This document shows, piece by piece, positions 11,446-21,289 of a DNA stretch of 64,000 bases; position 1 is the stretch's first letter, and each line of letters begins with the position of its first letter. A program made the position numbers and the translations under genes. Origin of the DNA: Ursus arctos (taxonomy: Eukaryota; Chordata; Mammalia; Carnivora; Ursidae); contig NW_026622875.1 of the NCBI RefSeq assembly GCF_023065955.2, positions 12,875,001 through 12,939,000 of the forward strand, written 5' to 3'. The notes below the pieces were generated by a model. It was not told where the DNA came from. It saw nothing but the letters and a program-made list of their open reading frames with translations, and did no database searches.

Positions 11446-11855
11446 TTTTTTTTTTTAGATATATTTATTTATTTGAGAGAGATGAGTGGGAGGGGGAAGG
11501 GACAGGGAGGGAATCTCAAACAGAATCCACACTGAGCATGGAGCCCGATGCAGGGCTTGATCTCACGACCCAGATCATGACCTGAACTGAAACCAAGAGT
11601 CTTTTTTTTTTTTTTTTAAAGATTTTATTTATTTCTTTGACAGAGATAGAGACAGCCAGCAAGAGAGGGAACACAAGCAGGGGGAGTGGGAGAGGAAGAA
11701 GCAGGCTCCCAGCAGAGGAGCCTGATGTGGGGCTCGATCCTATAACGCCAGGATCACGCCCTGAGCCGAAGGCAGACGCTCAACCGCTGTGCCACCCAGG
11801 CGTCCCTGAAACCAAGAATCTGATGCCTAACTGACTATGCCACCCAGGTGCCCCC
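11446..11855 (-). mobile_element. Carnivore SINE (outer copy), itself interrupted
   Basis: Antisense SINE in two parts, 11446-11601 and 11821-11855, separated by a younger SINE. Its right end reads CCACCCAGGTGCCCCC. The target-site duplication AAAACAGGC is present at 11437-11445 and 11856-11864. It lies inside the old LINE-1. Confidence 0.92.
11602..11806 (-). mobile_element. Carnivore SINE nested inside another SINE
   Basis: A T-run, TTTAAAGATTTTATTTATTTC, the GACAGCCAGCAAGAGAGGGAAC segment of the ursid-type younger SINE, and CCACCCAGGCGTCCC at its right end. The flanking target-site duplication is TGAAACCAAGAGTC at 11588-11601 and TGAAACCAAGAATC at 11807-11820, and both copies belong to the outer SINE. 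One difference in 14 positions. Confidence 0.95.
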
Positions 11856-11864
11856 AAAACAGGC

Positions 11865-12373
11865 ATTTTTATACATTACCCTTGGGAGTGTAAATTGAAA
11901 CAGCCTCTGAGGAGGGGGACTTAGCAATAGCAATTCAAATTATGAATGTGCGTACACTTTGACTCAAAAAAGTCACTTCTATAAATATAACCTGATTTAC
12001 ATTGAGAACTGATATATGCAAAAGTTATTTGTTTTATCGTTGTTTGTAAATTCAAAAGGTTGAAAACAACTTAAATGTCTCTTACCAAGGTCTAACTAAA
12101 CAAATTCTGAGTATACATCTATGCAACGGATTAGCTGGCCACAGTTTAAAAGAATAACATACATGTATATGCACCATTACAGTGAAAAATCAAGATGCAA
12201 AGCATTGTGTTTTTTCTGCTAAATTATTTTCATATGACACATATACTTACTTGTGTGTGAAATGGAATATCACCTCTAAAACATACACAAAACCGGTACC
12301 CATGATTTCCTCTTGAGGACTGAGTGGACAAAGAAGGGGTGAGAGGGAGACTTATAGTCATTGTATATGGTTT
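11865..12373 (+). mobile_element. Old LINE-1 (L1M-type), continuation to 3' UTR
   Basis: Continuation of the element broken at 11436. It shows GGGAGTGTAAATTGAAACAGCCTC, then GACTCAAAAAAGTCACTTCTA, the counterpart of 'gacccagcaattccacttcta', and ends in 3' UTR-like sequence. It continues briefly after the next SINE, to about 12660. Confidence 0.78.
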
Positions 12374-12389
12374 TGAATATTTTTACTTT

Positions 12390-12604
12390 CTTATTTTTAT
12401 TTTTTTAATTTATTTTAAAGATTTTTATTTATTTATTTGACAGAGAGAGAGGCATGAGAGACGGAACACAAGCAAGGGGAGTGGGAGAGGGAGAAGCAAA
12501 CTCCCCCTGAGCAGGGAGCCCGATGCGGTGCTCGATCCCAGGACCCTGGGATCATGACCTGAGCCAAAGGCAGACGCTTAGCGACTGAGCCACCCTGGTG
12601 CCCC
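12390..12604 (-). mobile_element. Carnivore SINE (SINEC), antisense
   Basis: Antisense SINE with a long A/T-rich tail side and a GGTGCCCC right end. A perfect 16-bp target-site duplication, TGAATATTTTTACTTT, lies at 12374-12389 and 12605-12620, which fixes both boundaries. Confidence 0.96.
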
Positions 12605-12659
12605 TGAATATTTTTACTTTTATAACAGTTGTTTGACTTTTTAAATGAGTCAGAACTCT

Positions 12660-13230
12660 AAAAAATCAACACCCTCCCTGCTGCTTGGTTTCCCGACACA
12701 ACTCCTTTAAGAGGAGAGACAACACCCAAGACAGAGCTGCCCAGGAAATGCCAAAAATGTTGTTAAAACAGAGATCTTGAGTTAAACCGCTCGGCTACTG
12801 TGCCTGAATGGCTCTGCTATTGGCTGGCCTCTTTCATCTCTCCCGGCCCAATTGACTTCCAATGCTCCTGGCTCCTTGATGGCTTTATGTGGCATGTACC
12901 ACTTTCTAAGTCAGATGTTTACTTCCTCCGAGGAAAGCTCCATACTCATCTGCACCCACGAAGGACACAAGCAGCACTTCATCCCACCATCTGTTGTGGA
13001 TTTCTAATCACAGTCCCTTTGACCTAGCACCAGCTCAGTTTCCCACCTCTACTCCTAGCTCACCCACATCTCCAGATTAACTAGCCACATCCGCCAAGCA
13101 ATCTCCTCTGCACCCCTCAATTTAGTTACCGGACCCATCTCAGCCTTCTGCCCAAAGGACAGAGATGTCCACTTCTCAGTTCAAAAGAGAGTCAATCTGG
13201 TGAGATTTAGAACTGTCAGTATCTAAAAAG
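12660..13230. other. Unassigned sequence
   Basis: No recognisable repeat or gene. An open frame at 12800-13027 (75 codons) has no recognisable domain. Confidence 0.4.
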
Positions 13231-13234
13231 TACT

Positions 13235-13960
13235 GAGGAATTCAATCATGCATTTATCCTAGAACTATTTATAGAATGAGTATTATTGACCATACTGTTA
13301 GATATCAAGAATACAATGACGAACAAGACTGACATGGCCCTTGTTCTTTTGTGTCATATACATTCTAGGGCAAGAGATGATACACAAGAACGTGAAATAA
13401 ATAGGCCAAAGAATTTCTGAAGGAAAATATTGGGAAATATGATAGAAAATACTGAGGATGGGTTGAGTGGGATTACTTCAGATAGGGTGGTCAGGAAACA
13501 CTTCATTAACAGGTAACATCTAAGCTAATATTCAGTGAATGAGAATGCTCAGAATGATGAAGAGCTAGGGGAAGAATGTCCAGGCTTAGCAAGGTGAAGG
13601 CCCTAAATGGGAAGGAATTTGGTTTCTTCTAAGAACAATCAGGGCCATGTAACTGCCACATACTGAGCAAGAGAATGAAAGCCAAAACAGCCCTGGAGAG
13701 GCAGACAGAGGGGTAGAGGACACAGAAGCTTTCCATCACAGTAGGGACATTGACTGGATATAAGTGAACTAGGAATTCACTGACAAATTTTAAGCAGGGA
13801 GATGGATGGTATGTGCACTCATAGGTGCAGTATAGACAACGGGAGAAGGGCAGGGGTGGGAGGTAAAAGAGGAGGCAGCGAAGTCAGAAATCTTCTACAA
13901 TGGTCCAGAGAATAACAAATACTTGGTTAGAGAATTGGAATTAAAAATGAAGAAAAGCTA
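13235..13960 (-). mobile_element. L2 LINE fragment, antisense
   Basis: Reads like the reverse complement of L2: GAATACAATGACGAACAAGACTG, TCTAGGGCAAGAGATGATACAC, TTCAGATAGGGTGGTCAGGAAAC, GGCTTAGCAAGGTGAAGGCCC, and further right ATGGTCCAGAG. In order these match the L2 3' UTR and the end of its ORF, reversed. Very diverged, as for all L2. Confidence 0.75.
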
Positions 13961-14209
13961 GTGAAACTAAGAGAACTCACCAACCTCTAGAATACCAGGG
14001 GCAAGGATGGAGGAGAACTATGATCCCTGGCTTCTGGCTTAAATAACGACCTGGAAGCTGGTGCTTTCCTGATACAGGAAAGACCAAACAGAAAAGGAGA
14101 GAAGCAATTAGGAGTTTAAGATGTTATAACCTGGACAAGATGTAGGGTATGCATTTGGGTATAACAGCTAATAGTTCTTGATAACTCACTATGCTCCACA
14201 TTTACGAGC

Positions 14210-14590
14210 TTTCTATATTGTTCTGGACTAAATGTTTATGTCCTCCCGCCTCCTAAATTCATATGCTAAAATGTTAACCCCCAGGATGATGGTATTAGGA
14301 GGTGGGACCTTGGGCAAAATTAGGCCTTGAGGGTGGAACTCTCATGAATGAGGATGAGTGCTCTTATAAAAGACACAAGAACTTGCCCTCCCTCTCTGGT
14401 CTTCTCCGTGTGAGGACACAAAAAGATGGTATCCATCTGTAAAGCAGAAGGGGGCCCTCACCAGGCAATGAACCTGCTGGTCCCTTGACCTTGGACTTCC
14501 CGACCTCCAGAAGACACACCTTTCACCAACACTGTGCTGAAATGCTTGCTGTTTAAGCCACTCAGCATTCTATTATAGCCCCATCTAGGT
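14210..14590 (+). mobile_element. MaLR-type LTR (MLT1/MST-like)
   Basis: Sense LTR of the mammalian apparent LTR retrotransposon group. Its signature phrases are GATGGTATTAGGAGGTGGGACC, CTCATGAATGAGGATGAGTGC, CTTATAAAAGACACAAGAAC and GACCTTGGACTTCCCGACCTCCAGAA, ending with GCTGTTTAAGCCACTCAGC. The subfamily is not assigned. Non-autonomous ERVL relatives of this age lack coding capacity. Confidence 0.78.
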
Positions 14591-14599
14591 CACGTTACC

Positions 14600-14815
14600 T
14601 AATTCAGGGCTCATACCAGTTTTTATATTATCGTGTACCCATTTTTTCTACATTAACTCATTTAATCCACCCAACAGACTTACAAATTTTGTACTATTAT
14701 TAAACCTACTTTGTATATGAAAGAAACTCAAGCAGGCAGAGGTTAAGAAATTTGCCTAAGCCCATATACCTGATGAGGGGCAGAGCCAATATTCAGATTT
14801 GGACAGTTCTTAAAT
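14600..14815 (-). repeat. MIR SINE, antisense
   Basis: TTAACTCATTTAATCCACCCAAC, a TACTATTATTAAA segment, then CAGAGGTTAAGAAATTTGCC and GGGCAGAGCCAATATTCAGATTTGG. This is the reverse of the MIR core ('cctcacaacaaccctatgaggtaggtactattat ... gaggttaagtaacttgcccaagg'). Confidence 0.85.
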
Positions 14816-15364
14816 TGACCTCAGAGAAGAGGAGGTCTGAGACAGAGAAATCCATTGTGGAATCAGTTGATAACTGGCAAAACAGATGACACAATCTAAG
14901 GAGAGCATATTGTTAAAGGAGAACACAAGTCCTGTGAAAAGCTAATACTTTGAGGTCAATTAGAGGAACTGGATACAGAAAAGGTGGCTAAGAAGAAAGA
15001 CCAGAAAGCTGGGAAGAAAACCCAGAAGTGCGGGGCTTTGCCACCCTCTCTAATGTCGTGTGAGTGTATTCAGCATGGTTAGCTTGGGTTCAAGTTTCCA
15101 GAAGAAGGAAAAAGCCAGAGGAAGAAAAGCAAAGGAAAGAAATGCATGAAAATGTAATCAAATCAAATACACTTGTCACAATACAGGGGCAAGGAGTGGA
15201 ATTTCTAGTCTCAAGTAATGAGTCAGTATCTTTATTTTTCAAATGAAAAGCTGTATGTCTGGCAGAGATCTAGTAACCATATTTTCCAACATATGGTTGA
15301 AATTATGGGGACAACTGAACTGAAGAGTATTCCAACTGACCATCATCACAGGGGGGATAATGAA

Positions 15365-15425
15365 TGTGAGCTCCTTGAAGGAAGGAGTTTCTCTTCATTC
15401 TCAGAACTTGGAACAGAGTAGAAAT
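15365..15425 (+). repeat. L2-like 3' fragment
   Basis: GAGCTCCTTGAAGGAAGGAG followed by CTCAGAACTTGGAACAGAGTAG matches the L2 terminus 'gctccttgagggcagggac ... cccagcacctagaacagtgcc'. Short and diverged. Confidence 0.5.
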
Positions 15426-16340
15426 GGTTTGATACATTGAACATAACACACAAAGATTTCTTTAAAAGGTAAGCAATTTTGAGGAAAATATACTATTTTA
15501 TTTTTAATGCTACTAGATTTGCAAAGTTTGCTGTCTGAGAGGTAGACTAGTTTTACAAAGTTTTCGTCACTTGCTTTTGCCCAATGACACACCAGTCAAA
15601 TAAAATAGACCTTTAGTTCTGCTAACACAGCTGAATCACCGGTTTCAAGTCTTATTATTTACAGAGGAGAATTCAGCCCTTGAAAGAGTTCTACTGCTAC
15701 ATCACGCAGTAATAAATGTGCAATAATGTTTGACATTCAGGAAGCTAGTATGTAGAATTGTAAAATTCAGATTTACAAGTGGAAAGTGTAGATTTCTAAT
15801 TATAACAGCTTAATTACATTTAAGATGCATATTCAACTATATTAAAAGAAATATTTCTTTCTTATAGTTTATTTGGAAACCACAAAGAAGTATAAATTAT
15901 CACAGTCTTCTTTACATGGAAATTTTGAGTCACTCAGAAAGAGAATGTCATCTCCTATATTTCTTAAGCACAGAAACATTTTACTGATTTTCCACAAAAT
16001 ACTTTCATTAGAATCAAGAGAAGCTTGGATTTTTAACCTGTCCTTTTCCAAAAAGTGATGGGGAAAAAAATGTTTACTGCAAGGCTACTATGAATTTTGT
16101 AAAGACTTTCTCCTCCAGTATTGAAAGAATTCCCAGGTGTCACTTATATTTTGATAAATTTGATTTTTTTTTGTTTTGGCATGGGGACAGAAAGTGGCAA
16201 AATGGAGAAAACTAATGAAAAGAAATAGATCTGTGCTTAACCCATCTCCAGGTTGTCGAGTTAAGAGGAGAGCCCCAGAGTCCCAAGAATCCAATGTCTG
16301 TGTGGGTCCCCAATGCACAACATATGCTCAAGAGAAAGGT
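15426..16340. other. Unassigned sequence
   Basis: No recognisable repeat or gene. Overlapping open frames on both strands near 15870-16060 (about 60 codons) have no recognisable features. Confidence 0.4.
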
Positions 16341-16346
16341 AAGAAT

Positions 16347-16461
16347 AGGGGCCTAGATGGCTTAGTTCATAGAGCATGCAACTCCTGATCTTGGAGTTGT
16401 AAGTTCAAGTCCCACATGCAGGTGTAGAGATTATTTAAAAATAAAATATTTCTTTAAAAAA
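16347..16461 (+). mobile_element. Short carnivore SINE (SINEC_b/c-like)
   Basis: A short tRNA-derived SINE: GGGGCCTAGATGGCTTAG head, CATGCAACTCCTGATCTTGG, AGTTCAAGTCCCACATGCAG box B region, TAGAGATTATTTAAAAATAA and an A-rich tail. It lacks the long CT-rich 3' part of the other copies, which marks it as the older, shorter subfamily. AAGAGAAA at 16330-16337 and 16462-16469 may be the target-site duplication. Confidence 0.85.
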
Positions 16462-16469
16462 AAGAGAAA

Positions 16470-17122
16470 TATTTATGAAGAACTAGAAAAATGTGTAATT
16501 GATAATTTTTTCCCAAAGTAACAGTGAGGATCGAAAATAAAGGTGTTTTTCCTCCACTCTTCTCCTTGAGACCCGCTGAAAACATCAAAACAATGAAAAA
16601 CAGGGGACGAAACACCATCAATCAAGGAAATGGCCATGTCTGCAATGCCTGACTTGGGGACACACAGCTGCTAAATGGTAAAGGATAATGAAAGAAAATG
16701 TGCTACATCAGACTTGGAGCAGGATGTGGTTCTTTCAGAATGAGTGTCATGGCCCCATGAGGCATATCCAACAATTCAGTCATGGGAAAATGAGTGAGCA
16801 TCAAGACATGGTCAGGCCCTGGGGACTAAAAGCCGCAGGTTGGCACTGTAGAAGAGAGCAGTACTGATGGAAAAACCATGCTGACACCCCATTTTCATTC
16901 TTTCTAGATAAGCCTGACAGCTGAGGAAGATGGGTGCAGAGAAGCAGGGAGTAAGAAGGCAGATGGAGAACATGTGACCTGGACACTACCCTCTTACATG
17001 GGTACCCGTATTCTCAGCATAAAGAAGTGAAGTATTAGATAAGAGGGTGTTTACAACTACACATCTAAGGACTAGTTTTATTAATTTTTGAAAAATGCAT
17101 AAAACTATAGAATTTTAGAAAT
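16470..17122. other. Unassigned sequence
   Basis: Nothing recognised. Confidence 0.4.
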
Positions 17123-17133
17123 AACTTCCACAG

Positions 17134-17296
17134 AGGCATCTGGGTGGTTCAGTCAGTTAAGCATCTGCCTTCGGCTCAGGTCATGATCCCAGGGTCCTGG
17201 GATCGAGTTCCGCATCGGGCTCCCCACTCAGCAGGGAGTCTGCTTCTCCCTCTCCCTCTGCTTGCGCTTTCTCCCACTCTCTCAAATAAATAAAAT

Positions 17297-17331
<35 letters not shown>

Positions 17332-17375
17332 GAAAGGAAGGAAGGAAGGAAGGAAGGAAGGAAGGAAGGAAGGAA

Positions 17376-17420
<45 letters not shown>
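17134..17420 (+). mobile_element. Carnivore SINE with tail expanded into a microsatellite
   Basis: The SINE body runs 17134-17296 (AGGCATCTGGGTGGTTCAG to AAATAAATAAAATAG). Its A-rich tail has become a (GAAA)n-(GA)n-(GGAA)n-(GAAA)n tract reaching 17420. The target-site duplication AACTTCCACAG (17123-17133) / AAATTCCACAG (17421-17431) encloses body and microsatellite together, so the microsatellite arose from the tail. Long 'reading frames' here (repeated Lys/Glu or Phe/Leu/Ser) are repeat artefacts. Confidence 0.95.
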
Positions 17421-17421
<1 letters not shown>

Positions 17422-17424
17422 AAT
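17297..17424. repeat. GAAA / GA / GGAA microsatellite
   Basis: Uninterrupted purine tract on the plus strand: GAAA repeats, a GA block, about a dozen GGAA units, then GAAA units. Long all-purine tracts can form triplex DNA and are normally length-polymorphic. GGAA is also the core recognised by ETS-family factors, but function here is speculation. Confidence 0.97.
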
Positions 17425-17431
17425 TCCACAG

Positions 17432-19217
17432 TAGAACAGGCTACATTGTGAGTTGGCTTTAGAGAATGCTGCTTTTCAAGGCTGTGGGAATACCTTTCTG
17501 GTGTGAGTTTGGGGTAATAGGGAAGAACACGACATAAATAGGGTGGCTAAGAGCTGAAAGTCCTGTATCCTGAAAACCCCTCAGTCCTGAGCAAATGAGG
17601 ATGGTGGGTCAGCCTAGAGAAGAACCACAATTCCTCCAAGATTCCTCAGTGAAAAAGATCCTAAAGGTAGTATCAGGACTTAATTTGGAAATTTCATTAG
17701 GAAAGAGGAATTAATCAAGAGAATATGGGTTGGGAAGAGTTGGGACTCAGGTAACTGCCCAGAAACATCAAGGTTGCAGAAATCTGTCACTGCACTGAGC
17801 CCTTTAATTTACCCACTGGTAGGCAGTTTGGGCTCTGAGAAGCCTGGTGTTTGAAGTAAAATGATTAGTTAATTTCTAAGCAGTTAAAAAAAAAAGAAGA
17901 AGAAGATCCTGTTGTTGAAAAAAGCAACAAAGACATAAGAAATCAGAGAAGGCTGCAATTGTTAGATCAGTTTCCAGGAAGACAACTGTCATGTTCCTGA
18001 ATAGTGGCAGAAGAAATTTTGGCAGTGAAAGCATTAAGCTTTATGAAAATGTCCAAAATTATTTTCCCTTGTATGACTAATTTTATTGTTGCATTAACTG
18101 CCTCCCTAGAATTCTCCTCGGGAGAAGTATTAGTCATCACGAAATAAGTAAAGCCCTGCTGCCCCTCCCCTCTAGCACATGACATGAAACAGTTCCTGTG
18201 ACTGACAACCCGTGCCTGCACTTATGCACTATCAAGGGTTCAGCCAGAATTTAAAGCCACAAGTTTGTGATGATACCCGTTGAACCAACTAATGTGTTTT
18301 CTGCAGCAATTGGCAACTCGAGGGAAAAGGACTGCTTGGTGGACCTCGGGCTAAGAATTGGCAGTGATGGTGAAGAAAGGCTTGAGCAGTGACTGGAAAG
18401 GAGGTTAAAATGATGGACTACAGGGTCCGATGATTTGACCAAAGTGTTGTGACCAAAGGATGGAATGTCAAAGTGCAAGGTTTCGGAGATAAAACATTGT
18501 TTAAAGGTCCAGACTATTGGCATGGAAGTGTGTTGCTAAAATTGAAAGAAGTAGTATCTTGATATAGGTAGCTGGAGGAATTCCTAAGGGAATGGATGGG
18601 TCAATGTGGACACTGAATTTTGCCCAGAATTATGTCAGAAGGCACAATGAGCCATGAAGAACTCCATGGCATTTGGAGAACCATCGAGACAGTCCTATCT
18701 ATGTCTCAAGTTTTTGCTGTAGTTCACAACTCTTATTAGAGCAACCCTGAGTTTTGTGTGAGGGGAAAAAAATAAAGGCATGTATATATAGGGAACCTAA
18801 ATCCGGGGGCTATGTTAACCTACATATCACTGCACGCAGTACTCAGAAAACTGCATTAAATATTCTAAATGCTGAGATTATTACTGGAACTCAGTGTGCA
18901 GATTTCCTGGCTTTGGGATGATTAAGCAAAGGGCTCAGGGATAAGACAGCCAAAGGATTACTTAACCTGATCTTGAAGTGAAGCCAGTCACTTTAGCCAT
19001 AGGATAAAAGGAAGTTATGGAAGAAATGACTAAACGATCGCCATATGAACAGCTCAGAAGCAAAAGGCAGAAGTATCATCTTGCACATGTGTGTGCATGT
19101 GCACATGCGTGTGTTGTTCTACAGTTGGGGGGGCGGGGAAGAGAATCAAATTCACTTTATTTAGACCTGACTTTTTCAACTTTTTAGACCAGTCACGACT
19201 AGATGTCCATGTAGCTG
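17432..19217. other. Unassigned sequence
   Basis: Nothing recognised. Contains an alternating purine-pyrimidine segment at 19083-19116 (CACATGTGTGTGCATGTGCAC...), which has Z-DNA potential, and a G-run near 19127-19136. Antisense open frames of 84-90 codons at 17967-18221 and 18251-18523 show no recognisable domain. Confidence 0.4.
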
Positions 19218-19228
19218 ATTCTCCTCAC

Positions 19229-19430
19229 ATTTTGTTTTGTTTTTGTTTTAATATTTTATTTATTAATTTGAGAGAGAGAGAGTGATGGCAGAGAGAGAAA
19301 GCACATGTGCGATGGGGACAGGCAGAGGGAGAGGGAGAAGTGGACTCCCAGCTGAGTGAGGAGCCCAATGCGGGACTTGAGCCTGAGACCATGACCTGAG
19401 CTTAACCAACTGAGCCACCCAGGCTCCCCA
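19229..19430 (-). mobile_element. Carnivore SINE (SINEC), antisense
   Basis: Antisense SINE: AATATTTTATTTATTAATTTG, GAGAGAGAGA, the ACCATGACCTGAGC core, and a CCACCCAGGCTCCCC right end. Part of the head between boxes is deleted (GACCTGAGCTTAACC). The target-site duplication is ATTCTCCTCA / ATCTCCTCA around 19218-19228 and 19430-19438. Confidence 0.93.
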
Positions 19431-19589
19431 TCTCCTCAAGTCTTGTACCACTTACCTTGTTTCATGCAATTTATTCTTATCTCCCATTATGCCCTCGGTG
19501 TAAACGTTAGCCAAAAATTACAAACAGTAAAAGGAGATACTGAAAATCACTATTTCAAGAAGGTTGTCTTAGTAAGAACAGCAAAAACA

Positions 19590-19800
19590 TATTTACTGCA
19601 TGCCAATCTTTCTCCTGAGTACTTCGTATCCATCCATTTATCAAATCTGTACAGTGGCCTTATAAAGTAGACACCACCGTTATCCTCATCATATCAGTGT
19701 AGAAACTGGGCACGGAGAGCTTAAGTAACTTACCGAAGATGAAGTCATGATTTGAACCTGGGCAGCTGGGCTCCAGGGTCCTTGTTCTTACCCACTAAAT
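19590..19800 (-). repeat. MIR SINE, antisense
   Basis: GGCCTTATAAAGTAGACACCAC, AGAAACTGGGCACGGAGAGC, TTAAGTAACTTACCGAAGATG and GATTTGAACCTGGGCAGCTGG follow the reversed MIR core and tRNA-like head in order. Confidence 0.88.
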
Positions 19801-19980
19801 CAGTGTTTTTCAAAGGGTGCTCCCCAGACCAGCAGCATCACTGGAGAATGTGTTAGAAATTCAGATTCCTGGGCATCACATCAGATCTACCGAATTGGAA
19901 ACTTTGGAGTGGGGAGTCTAAAACTGTGTGTTTTAACAAGCTTTCCGGGCACCCTGATTCAGGCTCTTTGAGAACCACAA
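19801..19980 (+). mobile_element. MER5A-like hAT-Charlie DNA transposon
   Basis: Nearly full-length non-autonomous element. It runs CAGTGTTTTTCAAAGGGTGC, CCCCAGACCAGCAGCATCAC, TTAGAAATTCAGATTCCTGG, TGTGTTTTAACAAGC, and ends TTTGAGAACCAC. Ends are imperfect terminal inverted repeats of the CAGTGGTTCTCAAA type. No transposase is encoded by this family. Confidence 0.9.
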
Positions 19981-20055
19981 CACCACACTGAGCCAGTAGA
20001 GGGAAAGTAAGAAGGACTTAATTCCTGCAAAACCAATGGTCTGAGGCAAGGGTTA

Positions 20056-20629
20056 AAAGTTGTCATACACGTAGAGACAAATACCTCCTTCTGGGGAAAC
20101 AGTCATTAGGGAGTAATGGTTGTCTGGGCGAAATTGGAAGTAACAATGTGAAGCCTGCTTGCACCAGTATTTCTGTTTTCCAGGAGCCCTGGAAACACGC
20201 TGACCACAGAAAAGGCATCCTGTGATTGTCTTATGCCCCCTGAAAAGTAATGCCCACAAGATAATGGCCTTGGGACTGAAGGATGCTTCCCCACTCCAAG
20301 CCCCTCACCCTCTGCAAAAGCGCCTTCATAAGTCTTGCATGCCACCCCCTCAGAGAGAGCAACATTCGTCTTTCTTGTCTGCTCTCTTGTACAGAAACTA
20401 GTACAACTCTCTAGTAAACTCCACTTGCTTGCTTTCTCTCGCGTTCATTTCTATGACACTGAGACTCAAGAACATTCGTCTTTCTTGTCTGCTCTCTTGT
20501 ACAGAAACTAGTACAACTCTCTAGTAAACTCCACTTGCTTGCTTTCTCTCGCGTTCATTTCTATGACACTGAGACTCAAGAACCTGGTCTAGGAGTCCAG
20601 TAACACCACCACCCTGTGAAACAACCACA
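20056..20629 (+). mobile_element. ERV1-like LTR containing a tandem duplication
   Basis: Retroviral LTR-like stretch read on the plus strand. The right part shows a typical R-U5 wording: CTCTCTAGTAAACTCCACTTG (a degenerate poly(A) signal AGTAAA), GCTTTCTCTCGCGTTCATTTC, CTGAGACTCAAGAACCTGG, then a CCACCACC-rich end near 20629. There is no gag-pol-env sequence alongside, so it appears to be a solo LTR. The left boundary (a TGTCATAC at about 20060) is a guess. The R-U5 portion is duplicated (see the separate entry). Confidence 0.65.
20361..20580. repeat. Perfect 110-bp tandem duplication
   Basis: Bases 20361-20470 and 20471-20580 are identical over all 110 positions by eye; each starts AACATTCGTCTTTCTTGTC and ends CTGAGACTCAAG. 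A further AAC at 20581-20583 continues the unit, so breakpoint microhomology is 3 bp. It lies in the R-U5 part of an ERV1-like LTR and doubles the AGTAAA site. Confidence 0.99.
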
Positions 20630-21289
20630 TGGTAACAAACTTGCACAGGTAGGAAAGGCTATGCTGATAGATTCTCCACCCGTATCAGGGGCTCAGAATA
20701 ACTGCTGTTTCGCAATTTCTAGATTGAATTTTTACCCTCAAGATCTGAATTCTCCTTAAGGGAACTTACTTAAAAACCCACAACAGGGTGATATTTGAGG
20801 CATAAGCTGTCAGTATGTGGGTTAGAATAGAAGAAGTTCACTTTCTCTCTGTCCGGCACGGTTTTCACAACTGCCCATTTTCAGTTTCAATGGAAAGGGT
20901 TGCGGCCAACAAGCTGTTGTGTTTGAAGTCACAGAATCCATTCCAGGTAAAAAGTGACTCCCAACTTACAGAGTAGCAACTACAAACGCAGCCAAACCCA
21001 TCTGGCAAAACATCTGCAGTGTAACCCCTGGCGTCACTCTGCCAGATCATGTCAAATTTTGCATTTCTATCACTATGACTCCCCGTCATTTTCAGAGCTT
21101 TAACAGTGTCTTTCCAAACCAAATTAAGAGATACAATGTCATTGGCTCTGGCTAAGCTCCTGTATTTTTTAATATTCTTTTTACTCAAATAATACGTCTG
21201 CATAAAAAGACTACGAGAAAGTAAACTAACATATGAACAGTGTCTGTCTCTGACAAGTGGGATTTTGGTGGTATTTTTTCTTCTTCTAC
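20630..21289. other. Unassigned sequence
   Basis: Nothing recognised. A 112-codon antisense open frame at 20865-21203 has no recognisable domain or signal. Confidence 0.4.

Noticed and set aside
17181..17462. Open frames rich in Lys/Glu or Phe/Leu/Ser
   Set aside because: Direct translation of the GAAA/GGAA microsatellite and the SINE; not proteins.
20361..20580. Possible CRISPR-like or satellite array
   Set aside because: Only two adjacent copies without spacers inside an LTR; a simple tandem duplication.
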